Assembly (NCBI GenBank): GCA_012514785.1
Contig: JAAYZP010000030.1
Coordinates: 1 to 7,147, forward strand
DNA: 7,147 nucleotides
Origin: Propionibacterium sp.
GTDB taxonomy: Bacteria > Actinomycetota > Actinomycetes > Propionibacteriales > Propionibacteriaceae
Direction: 5' to 3'
Part shown: positions 1-5,371 of the stretch, in pieces
Layout of the letters: every line of letters begins with the position of its first letter
Position numbering within the stretch: position 1 is the stretch's first letter
Program-made: the position numbers and the translations under genes
Notes under the pieces: model-generated
Told to the model about the DNA's origin: nothing
Database searches by the model: none
The model's input: the letters and a program-made list of their open reading frames with translations, nothing else

Positions 1-707
1 CGCTGCAAGGGCAGCAGCGCCTCCGAGGTGCCGGCCAGCAGTTCCAGGATGCGCGCGCGTTCCGGGTGGTCCTCGCCGATCGCGTCGAGCAGCATCGGCA
101 GCGCCGCGATCACCCAGCCGTTGCCGCGGCCCCAGAACACGCCCGGGTAGGCGCGGCCGAGCCGCACCCAGTACGAGTGGTGCCACAGCCGGGTCGAGGG
201 ATCCTGCATGCGCGCCGCGTACTGCGCGGGTTGGCGGGCGGCGAAGCCGAGGAGAGCGTCGTCGCCGGTGGCCCGCCCGTACAGCGCCGGGAAGACGGCG
301 AACATCATCAGTGAATCCACCCACACCGACTTCGGGTAGATCCAGTTCCAGCTCGAGCTGCCGAGGTGGTTGACGGCGTCGTCGACGGCGCGCGGGGCGT
401 GGCGGATGTAGTCGAGGGCCGCGTCGGTGAGCGGCGCGAAGCGCTCCATCCCGCGACGCAGCAGCGCCCAGGTGATCAGGGCCGGCGCCACGTGGTCGGA
501 GTAGGTGATGGCGGGCATCCGCTGCAGGTGGTGGTCGGCGTAGCGTTCCAGCCACGGCAGGTAGCGGTCCTCGCCGAGGTGTAGATCGAGCTCGGAGAGC
601 GCGTGCCCGAGCAGCGCGGGGCCCCACATCCACTCCAAGACCGGCTCGCGCATGCCGCGGGTGGTGATGTCGTCGCAGAGCAGGACGGCGGTCTCGAGCG
701 GGTTCAT
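1..707 (-). CDS. GH105-family unsaturated uronyl hydrolase (3' end cut by window edge)
   Basis: Likely a glycoside hydrolase of family GH105 (YteR/YesR type), which hydrates the 4,5-double bond of the unsaturated uronic acid left at the non-reducing end of lyase products. About 235 codons are visible and the C-terminus lies outside the window. Seen: an early helical-barrel motif around residues 25-38 (EWMWGPALLGHAL), then VWVDSLMM at about 128-135, whose Asp131 matches the catalytic Asp of the family (Asp143 in YteR), then LWHHSYW at about 174-180 and FWGRGNGW at about 191-198, all GH105 hallmarks in the expected order. No signal peptide is visible, so it probably acts in the cytoplasm. The ATG overlaps the upstream gene's TGA by 4 nt (ATGA), with GGAG 7 nt before it, so translation is probably coupled to the lyase-like gene. 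GH88 is a less likely relative. The exact substrate cannot be read from the sequence. Confidence 0.85.
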   Translation of the reverse strand, partial: MNPLETAVLLCDDITTRGMREPVLEWMWGPALLGHALSELDLHLGEDRYLPWLERYADHHLQRMPAITYSDHVAPALITWALLRRGMERFAPLTDAALDYIRHAPRAVDDAVNHLGSSSWNWIYPKSVWVDSLMMFAVFPALYGRATGDDALLGFAARQPAQYAARMQDPSTRLWHHSYWVRLGRAYPGVFWGRGNGWVIAALPMLLDAIGEDHPERARILELLAGTSEALLPLQ

Positions 708-2572
708 GTGGGGACTCCATCGACGATGCGGGTGCCGGCGGCCCGGTCCAGCTCCAGGCCGTGGCCGTCGTGGTCGACGACGATGCGCGACGGGAACCGC
801 TCGGCCCGGACGAACGGCGTGTCGAGGCGGGGGTAGTCCGCGGGTAGGGGTGTGCCGTCGCGGAACAGGCCGCCGCGCCAGCGCAGCTCGTAGGCGGTGC
901 CGTCGACGTCGACGGCCACGCTGCCCCCGCGCGGCCGGCGCCCGCGTGTGTGCCGCACCGGGAGGGTGCGGATGCGCTCGGTGAAGGCGTCGAAGTCCTC
1001 CGTCGCGGCGTCGCCCATGAGCACCACCCAGCCGGTCACGTCGCCCCGCTGCACGACGGCGTCGGGCTCGGCGTCGAGGTCGGCAGGGCGGAGCGTCACC
1101 ACGCCGACGTAGCCGGTCCCGGAGCGCGCGACGAGCCACGAGCCGCCCGCCGGGTGCTCGCCGGCGCGGTGTTCGTCGAAGCGGTCGCGCGGCCAGAAGA
1201 GGTGCGAGTAGCGCTGGCGAGGCCGCTCGAGGTAGCCGCGGCGGTGCCGGAGGTCGTGGAGTGCGACGAGGACGCCGCGGTCCTGGCCGACCTGTGGGTT
1301 GATGCCGTTGCCCACCCATGCGCCGGGGGAGAAGTTGCGGGCGGCGCCGTCGAACATCGCGCTGCCGGGATGCGTGGCGAACACCGGCACGCCGCCCGGC
1401 AGCATGGCCTGCCAGAGGTGCTGCTGGTCGCCGAATCCACCCGGGTCGTAGCCCTGCGCGCTGCTGAGGAGGACGTGGTCGGTGCGCCAGGTCTGCACGT
1501 CGGCGCGGCGGATGGCCACGCCCTGCGTCGCGGGGTTCAGCGCTCGGACGAGGGGCGGCATGAGGGCCCGCGGCACGCGCAGGAACGCGCCGAGCGGTTG
1601 GAGGAACCGGTTCGACTGCATGCCCCACTCCCGCAGCATGTCCATCGTGATCCGGATCGACTCCGGCGTGGTGAACGCCTCCATCGCCCAGAAGAACGCG
1701 CCGGTGGTGTCGATGTCGTCGGGAGTCCCCACCTCGCGCGCCACCTCGTCGGGGTCGAGCCCGTAGCTCTCCCGGATCAGCACCTCGCCCGGCTCGGCGG
1801 CGATGCGGCGCAGCACCTCGGGCGTCTCGTAGGAGCTGACGACGAAGAGCCCGCCGGTGCGGTCGAGCGAGGGGGCCCGAGCTCCGCCGAAGGCGTGGCG
1901 CACGATGTCGCCCACGTCCGCGTCGGCCGGGTCCTGCTTCTGCGCCTCATAGACCCGTCCGCCGGAGGCGACGAAGTGGCCGTCGAAGCGGTGCAGGGCC
2001 ATGTCGAGCAGGAGCAGGTCGAGCATCGTCGCGGCGCCCCGGCGGACCTCCGGGTCCTCGGCGAGGTCCACCAGCAGCGCCATCGGCGCCACGTCCTCCT
2101 CGTAGTACGTGTTGGAGTTCCACTCGGTGAAGCCGTAACGGAACCGGTGGTCGAACCACTGCTCCAGCCGACGGCGCCCCCGCGCCCGATGCTCGCGCCC
2201 GGTGAACCGACGGCCGTCGGGGCCCGGGTTGGTGAATGCGTCGTCGGGGAGGAGCTGGCCGGCGAGGTACTCGCAGGTGGCGAAGATCCCCTGGTGGTTC
2301 TCGGACCAGAAGCACATCGAGTCCTCGCCCTCCTCGTCCATCCAGTACTTGAATCCGAGCAGCATCGCGCGCACGCGACGGCGCAGGCCGTCGGAGAGGT
2401 GCGGGTTGGGGCTGGCGGCGATCCGGATGAGGGTCAGCACGCGGAAGTCGGAGCAGTCGATGCGCTGCTCCACGAAGTCGCACATCGCGTGCACGGGTGC
2501 CTCGTCGATGGCCTCGCCGTCGACGAGCCGGTCGAGATCGGCGATGCCGGGCGGGGCCATCTTGACCGCCAT
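704..2572 (-). CDS. Uncharacterised lyase-like protein, helical toroid plus beta-rich half
   Basis: I do not recognise a named family. The protein is about 622 residues. Residues ~1-350 look mainly helical and contain ENHQG (Asn92-His93) and EWNSNTYYEED (about 150-160, with Asn152, Asn154, Tyr156, Tyr157). Residues ~370-622 look beta-rich, with QQHLWQ near 383-388 (His385) and a THPGS motif (His401). A helical toroid with Asn/His/Tyr followed by beta sheets is the architecture of several polysaccharide lyases (PL5, PL8, PL15, PL21 types). That, with GH105 downstream and a sugar symporter upstream, suggests an intracellular oligosaccharide lyase; this function is inference. No signal peptide is visible. 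Start: ATG at 2572 has a strong GGAGGA 8 nt before it. An in-frame ATGATG at 2644 would overlap the transporter stop and add 24 Arg/Pro-rich residues; it lacks a good ribosome site but remains possible. The stop overlaps the GH105 start by 4 nt. Confidence 0.85.
   Translation of the reverse strand: MAVKMAPPGIADLDRLVDGEAIDEAPVHAMCDFVEQRIDCSDFRVLTLIRIAASPNPHLSDGLRRRVRAMLLGFKYWMDEEGEDSMCFWSENHQGIFATCEYLAGQLLPDDAFTNPGPDGRRFTGREHRARGRRRLEQWFDHRFRYGFTEWNSNTYYEEDVAPMALLVDLAEDPEVRRGAATMLDLLLLDMALHRFDGHFVASGGRVYEAQKQDPADADVGDIVRHAFGGARAPSLDRTGGLFVVSSYETPEVLRRIAAEPGEVLIRESYGLDPDEVAREVGTPDDIDTTGAFFWAMEAFTTPESIRITMDMLREWGMQSNRFLQPLGAFLRVPRALMPPLVRALNPATQGVAIRRADVQTWRTDHVLLSSAQGYDPGGFGDQQHLWQAMLPGGVPVFATHPGSAMFDGAARNFSPGAWVGNGINPQVGQDRGVLVALHDLRHRRGYLERPRQRYSHLFWPRDRFDEHRAGEHPAGGSWLVARSGTGYVGVVTLRPADLDAEPDAVVQRGDVTGWVVLMGDAATEDFDAFTERIRTLPVRHTRGRRPRGGSVAVDVDGTAYELRWRGGLFRDGTPLPADYPRLDTPFVRAERFPSRIVVDHDGHGLELDRAAGTRIVDGVPT
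715..718 (-). promoter_or_regulatory. Ribosome binding site of the GH105 gene
   Basis: GGAG on the minus strand, 7 nt before the ATG at 707 and inside the end of the upstream reading frame. It supports the start that gives the 4-nt ATGA overlap. Confidence 0.6.
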
Positions 2573-2580
2573 GCCCGGAT

Positions 2581-2586
2581 CCTCCG
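2581..2586 (-). promoter_or_regulatory. Strong ribosome binding site that decides the lyase-like gene start
   Basis: GGAGGA on the minus strand, 8 nt before the ATG at 2572. It favours that start over the upstream ATGATG at 2644, which has no comparable Shine-Dalgarno sequence. It leaves a 68-nt gap after the transporter stop. Confidence 0.6.
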
Positions 2587-2640
2587 GCTGGGGTGGGGTG
2601 GTCTCGCGGGCGAACCGCCGTCGTCGCCGGGGCCAGCGCA

Positions 2641-3999
2641 TCATGCCGATTCCGCCCGGGCGGCGGCGTCGCGACGTAGGGTCAGCTCCACCTGGTTGGC
2701 CAGCGCCACCTCGCGGGTGAGCGGGTAGCGGCGCGCGAAGATCGCGCCCATCGTGAGCAGGCCGATAATGCCCACCAGCATGAACAGCCGGATGCCCCAC
2801 ACGGCGGTGTCGGGCTGCACGGGCACCTCGTTGCCGACCGGCGTGCGGTAGCCGGTGAACTGCAACACCAGGCCCAGCGCCTGGATCACGACGGCCGCCG
2901 CGATGCCGCGGATGCACGTCATCAGGCCGGCGTAGGAGCCGGCGTTGCGCTGGCCGGTGGTGAGCTCGGCGTCGTCGAGCACGTCGGGGAACATCACCCA
3001 GCACATCAACTGCGCGCCCGCCATGCCCGCGGCCAGCAGGAACGCGAAGACGTAGACCAGCGCCACCGCACCGTCGGAGGGGTAGAACGCGACCGCCGCG
3101 GCACCGAGGAGCGCGAGCGGGATCAGCGTCGCGTAGACGCGCTGCTTGGAGACCCGTCCCACGAGCCAGGTGACGATCGGGTAGGCGATCACGTTGACGG
3201 CGATGAAGATGCCGAGGAACACCTGCGAGTTCGCGCCCAGCACGACGTAGAGCGAGTAGTAGAGGACGGTGGCGGCGACGATGTCGAACGCCAGCGCTTG
3301 GCCGAGGTACATGCCCACCAGCTTGCGGAACGAGCCGGTCCTGAGCGGCGCGACGAACGATCGGACGGTGAACCGCTCCATCGTTGCCGGGATCGGGGTG
3401 CGCTCGCGGCAGGTGAGCGCGACGCCGAGCATCACCAGCATGAACACGGACCCGAAGCCCAGCACGATCCACAGGTACATCGGCCAGAGCCCGATCTCGC
3501 CGTCGCGGTACTTGTTGAACAGCCACGACGCCAGCAGCGTCACCGAGGCGGAGGCCACCGTCGAGAAGAGGAGGCGGGTGGTGTTGACCTTGTTGCGTTG
3601 GTCGTAGTCGGTGCTGATCTCCGTCGACATCGACGCGTACGGCACCGCGATCACCGTCTGGACGGTGTTGTAGGCGACGTAGGAGATCATCGCCCACACC
3701 ATCTTCCCGCCCTGAGAGTCGAGCACGGGGATCGGCAGCCACAGCAGCGCCATGATCGGGATCAGGAGCACGCTGCCGGCGAGGATGTAGGGCCGTCGTC
3801 GGCCGATGCGGCTGCGGGTGCGGTCGGAGATGGCGCCCATGAGCGGGTCGTTGATCGCGTCCCACGTCTTGGCCACCAGCACCGCGGTGCCCGCGAGGCC
3901 CGGGGCGAGTTTGATGATGTCGGTCAGGAAGATGAGGTACAGCACCGCGATCAGCGACGACGCACCCCCGGCGAAGATGTCACCGGCGGCGAACGTCAC
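2641..3999 (-). CDS. GPH-family cation:sugar symporter (MFS_2, MelB-like)
   Basis: Integral membrane symporter, about 452 residues, the usual size for the glycoside-pentoside-hexuronide:cation family (TC 2.A.2), with many hydrophobic segments consistent with 12 helices. Near residues 46-73 it carries the family signature WDAINDPLMG followed by SDRTRSRIGRRRPY. Asp47, Asn50 and Asp51 match the MelB cation-site residues Asp55, Asn58 and Asp59, and Thr115 aligns by eye with Thr121. The MelB sugar-binding Asp19 and Asp124 appear to be Gly11 and Ala118, so the substrate is probably not a galactoside. It is the first gene of the operon and likely imports the sugar used by the two enzymes downstream. 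The start is uncertain. GTG at 3999 begins where family members begin (VTFAAGD) but has no clear ribosome site. The only in-frame ATG, at 4194, lies antisense within the tRNA gene and is implausible. No regulator gene is visible, and 4000-4124 shows no convincing minus-strand promoter. Confidence 0.9.
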   Translation of the reverse strand: MTFAAGDIFAGGASSLIAVLYLIFLTDIIKLAPGLAGTAVLVAKTWDAINDPLMGAISDRTRSRIGRRRPYILAGSVLLIPIMALLWLPIPVLDSQGGKMVWAMISYVAYNTVQTVIAVPYASMSTEISTDYDQRNKVNTTRLLFSTVASASVTLLASWLFNKYRDGEIGLWPMYLWIVLGFGSVFMLVMLGVALTCRERTPIPATMERFTVRSFVAPLRTGSFRKLVGMYLGQALAFDIVAATVLYYSLYVVLGANSQVFLGIFIAVNVIAYPIVTWLVGRVSKQRVYATLIPLALLGAAAVAFYPSDGAVALVYVFAFLLAAGMAGAQLMCWVMFPDVLDDAELTTGQRNAGSYAGLMTCIRGIAAAVVIQALGLVLQFTGYRTPVGNEVPVQPDTAVWGIRLFMLVGIIGLLTMGAIFARRYPLTREVALANQVELTLRRDAAARAESA

Positions 4000-4086
4000 G
4001 CGCTCGCGGACGGTGATTTCGGGGACCCCGCGTGCGACTGCCTGCTGACTAACGGGCCCCAGCTTGGCACATCTCGCGCACCCAGA

Positions 4087-4117
4087 TTGGAAACCACCCA
4101 GGTGTTGGCGGTAAGCT
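4087..4117 (+). promoter_or_regulatory. Possible promoter of the tRNA-Ser gene
   Basis: TTGGAA (4087-4092) and TAAGCT (4112-4117), separated by 19 nt, end 7 nt before the mature tRNA 5' end, so transcription would begin almost at the tRNA itself. The spacing is a little long and the -10 match is imperfect. The -10 lies within a small palindrome, CGGTA-AGC-TACCG (4109-4121). Confidence 0.4.
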
Positions 4118-4124
4118 ACCGGAC

Positions 4125-4209
4125 GGTGACGTGTCTGAGCGGCCGAAAGTACTCGCCTCGAAAGCGAGTGTGGGGCAACCCACCGTGGGTTCAAATCCCA
4201 CCGTCACCG
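4125..4209 (+). tRNA. tRNA-Ser (anticodon CGA)
   Basis: Complete class II tRNA of 85 nt reading UCG codons. The acceptor stem GGTGACG (4125-4131) pairs with CGTCACC (4202-4208), followed by discriminator G4209. The anticodon stem CTCGC/GCGAG (4152-4156 and 4164-4168) encloses the loop CTCGAAA, placing the anticodon CGA at 4159-4161. The T arm is GTGGG-TTCAAAT-CCCAC (4185-4201). The long variable arm between 4169 and 4184 (TGGGG/CCCA pairing) is typical of serine tRNAs. The 3' CCA is not encoded; bases 4210-4212 are CTG, so it must be added by nucleotidyltransferase. It stands alone on the plus strand, diverging from the transporter operon. Confidence 0.96.
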
Positions 4210-4218
4210 CTGAAGAAG

Positions 4219-4244
4219 GAAACCCCCGGTTCGCCGGGGGTTTT
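4219..4244 (+). terminator. Intrinsic terminator after tRNA-Ser
   Basis: AACCCCCGG (4221-4229) pairs perfectly with CCGGGGGTT (4234-4242) around a stable TTCG tetraloop, extends by an A-T and a G-T pair, and runs into TTTTCGCTTTCTT. It begins 10 nt after the tRNA 3' end and fits rho-independent termination of the tRNA transcript. Confidence 0.9.
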
Positions 4245-4271
4245 CGCTTTCTTAGGAGGCCGTGACCCGAG

Positions 4272-4383
4272 GGTTTACCAGTGGTAAATCGGATTCGCCA
4301 GCGCTAGCTCGGTTTACCTGCCGTGCGCGGGAGGTAAACCGAGCTAACGCAGGTAAACCGAGCCCAAGGCAGGTAAACCTGCC
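4272..4383. repeat. Cluster of GGTAAACC/GGTTTACC repeats
   Basis: Five exact copies of the 8-mer occur in two orientations: GGTTTACC at 4272-4279 and 4311-4318, and GGTAAACC at 4333-4340, 4352-4359 and 4372-4379. A near copy, GGTAAATC, lies at 4283-4290. A longer unit AGGTAAACCGAGC is identical at 4332-4344 and 4351-4363, and inverted at 4307-4319. The three forward copies are spaced 19 and 20 bp. The last copy sits in GGCAGGT-AA-ACCTGCC (4368-4383), itself an inverted repeat. The block fills the gap between the tRNA terminator and the stop of the minus-strand LytR_C gene. It could be a genome-wide interspersed repeat, a terminator or RNA-end stabiliser, or a protein-binding array. Confidence 0.85.
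4301..4350 (-). terminator. Possible hairpin terminator of the LytR_C gene
   Basis: Arms 4301-4319 and 4332-4350 are inverted repeats with 18 of 19 positions paired (C4304 opposite A4347 is the only mismatch), around a 12-nt loop. It lies just past the stop of the LytR_C gene in that gene's direction. There is no T-tract, so it may act as a 3'-end stabiliser or a weak terminator instead of a canonical one. Confidence 0.4.
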
Positions 4384-4397
4384 ACGAACCGACGGCG

Positions 4398-4994
4398 CTA
4401 CTCGCCGTCGCCCTCCGCGTCGGCCGTGGCCTCGTCGCCCTCCGCAGCAGGCTCGGTCTCGGCGGACCCGGGATCCTCGGTCGCCTCCGGCGACGGCGAC
4501 GGCGATGGCGACGGGAACTCGCACGTCACGCCGCCCTCGGTGGCCACCTCCGGCAGGAAGTTCTCGTTCACCCCGGCATAGGTGGTGCCGACGAACACGT
4601 CGACGGTGCCGTCCACCCGGTCGTCGTACTGGATCACCGACTCGTTGAAGTGCGACTGCACGAGCAGCAGCGCCGACTCGCTCTCCTCGCTGCCGCGCAC
4701 GATCGTCTCGGCGACCCGCTCGTCGGTGTTGGCCACCCGCAGCACCGTGAAGCCCTGGTTCGTCAGGTGGTCCCGCACGCGGCCGGCGAGCCCGCTGGTG
4801 AAGCCGCCGTTGAACACCCGCACGCTCACGTTGGCGGGAGTGACGACGGTGGCGGGCACCGTCACGCACGGCGTCGGGGAGGGGCCGGGCAGCGGCGCGG
4901 TGAGATTGCGCCAACCCCACGTGGCTCCCCAGATCAGGAATCCGAGCAACGCCAGCAACAGGACCGGTGTGGCAATCAACCGAAACAGGCGCAC
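4398..4994 (-). CDS. Membrane-anchored protein with a LytR C-terminal (LytR_C) domain
   Basis: Protein of 198 residues, predicted to be anchored by one N-terminal membrane helix (about 6-27) with the rest outside the cell. Residues ~56-138 match the LytR_C domain (VSVRVFNGGFTSGLAG, then DHLTNQGFTV and VRVANT-like turns), a small fold found alone or at the end of LytR-CpsA-Psr cell-wall enzymes; its role is not well defined. No LCP catalytic domain is present. Cys43 and Cys158 flank the domain and could form a disulphide outside the cell (inference). The tail has a Ser-Pro run (about 161-169) and then an acidic Ala/Glu/Asp-rich stretch, resembling a wall-spanning or disordered segment. It starts with GTG at 4994, with AGAGAGG 8 nt upstream, and follows the ParB-like gene by 34 nt, so the two are probably cotranscribed. 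Domain assignment is firm; function is not. Confidence 0.9.
   Translation of the reverse strand: MRLFRLIATPVLLLALLGFLIWGATWGWRNLTAPLPGPSPTPCVTVPATVVTPANVSVRVFNGGFTSGLAGRVRDHLTNQGFTVLRVANTDERVAETIVRGSEESESALLLVQSHFNESVIQYDDRVDGTVDVFVGTTYAGVNENFLPEVATEGGVTCEFPSPSPSPSPEATEDPGSAETEPAAEGDEATADAEGDGE
4489..4512. repeat. Hexanucleotide tandem repeat inside the LytR_C gene
   Basis: Four units of GGCGAC, one of them GGCGAT, encode the Ser-Pro run of the C-terminal tail. Because the period is six bases, gain or loss of units would change tail length without a frameshift. Confidence 0.75.
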
Positions 4995-5002
4995 CTCGAA
5001 GA

Positions 5003-5009
5003 CCTCTCT
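5003..5009 (-). promoter_or_regulatory. Ribosome binding site of the LytR_C gene
   Basis: AGAGAGG on the minus strand, 8 nt before the GTG at 4994 and inside the 34-nt gap after the ParB-like gene. It supports the GTG start and shows this gene is not leaderless, unlike its upstream partner. Confidence 0.65.
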
Positions 5010-5028
5010 GCCTTGGACTTGGACTAAC

Positions 5029-5322
5029 TTACTTCAAATCCAGCACGCGCGCCTGCATGGACTGGCGTTGGTGCAGCGCCGCCCGCAACGCCCGGTGGAG
5101 CCCGTCCTCCAGGTAAAGCTCCCCCTGGTAACGGATCACGTGCGCGAAGAGGTCGCCGTAGAACGTCGAGTCCTCCTCCAGCAGCGTCTCCAGGTCGAGC
5201 ACCCGCTTGGTGGTGGTCAGCTCGTCCAGACGGACCTGCTCCGGCGGGATCGCACTCCACTGCCGCGGGCTGTACCCGTGATCCGGGTACGGCCTGCCCT
5301 CGCCGATCTGCTTGAACACCAC
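5029..5322 (-). CDS. Conserved small actinobacterial protein with a ParB-like fold
   Basis: Protein of 97 residues starting at the first of two GTG codons (5322), which gives the N-terminus MVFKQIGEGRPYPDHG. Residues ~30-60 hold RLDELTTTKR and LLEEDSTFYGDLF, and residues ~67-82 hold GELYLEDGLHRALRAA. The last resembles the G-x-x-x-x-x-DG-x-HR motif of ParB/sulfiredoxin-like folds, though without evident nuclease-specific residues. Function is unknown to me. From memory, unchecked, some pipelines label relatives as VapB-type antitoxins; no toxin gene is adjacent here, so I do not adopt that name. It precedes the LytR_C gene on the same strand by 34 nt and diverges from the YjgR-like ATPase. 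A longer start at 5391 would run into the ATPase gene and its promoter and is rejected. Confidence 0.85.
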   Translation of the reverse strand: MVFKQIGEGRPYPDHGYSPRQWSAIPPEQVRLDELTTTKRVLDLETLLEEDSTFYGDLFAHVIRYQGELYLEDGLHRALRAALHQRQSMQARVLDLK

Positions 5323-5329
5323 GTCGACG

Positions 5330-5335
5330 ACTGTA
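5330..5335 (-). promoter_or_regulatory. -10 box of a probable leaderless promoter for the ParB-like gene
   Basis: TACAGT on the minus strand ends 7 nt before the GTG at 5322, the distance expected when transcription begins on the start codon. No Shine-Dalgarno sequence precedes the gene. No good -35 match was found. Confidence 0.5.
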
Positions 5336-5358
5336 CCCCGCACCCCCGTCCGCTTCAG

Positions 5359-5364
5359 TAGAGT
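5359..5364 (+). promoter_or_regulatory. -10 box of a probable leaderless promoter for the ATPase gene
   Basis: TAGAGT ends 7 nt before the GTG at 5372, mirroring the arrangement on the other strand. No Shine-Dalgarno sequence is seen and the -35 region is GC-rich with no good match. It supports choosing GTG 5372 over an in-frame ATG at 5312. Confidence 0.5.
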
Positions 5365-5371
5365 GCCACAC

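Noticed and set aside
950..2728. 592-codon open frame on the plus strand opposite the lyase-like gene
   Set aside because: Its product is a low-complexity Glu/His/Val/Arg-rich string with no recognisable motif, as expected from the antisense of a GC-rich gene with strong third-position bias.
2645..3865. Upstream extension of the lyase-like gene's frame, giving a 1053-residue protein
   Set aside because: This part runs out of frame through the transporter gene and is His/Arg/Pro-rich junk; the real protein starts at 2572 or 2644.
4185..4209. tRNA-Ser 3' half as an attachment site for an integrated element
   Set aside because: No integrase and no second copy of the tRNA 3' end are visible in the window.
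3298..4287. 329-codon plus-strand open frame
   Set aside because: It is antisense to the transporter and runs through the tRNA and its terminator.
4332..4383. Short CRISPR-like array
   Set aside because: Spacing is 19-20 bp, leaving spacers of only a few bases, copies occur in both orientations, and no cas gene is present.
5029..5322. VapB antitoxin of a toxin-antitoxin pair
   Set aside because: No PIN-domain or other toxin gene lies next to it; the neighbour is a LytR_C membrane protein, and no AbrB-like DNA-binding motif is seen.
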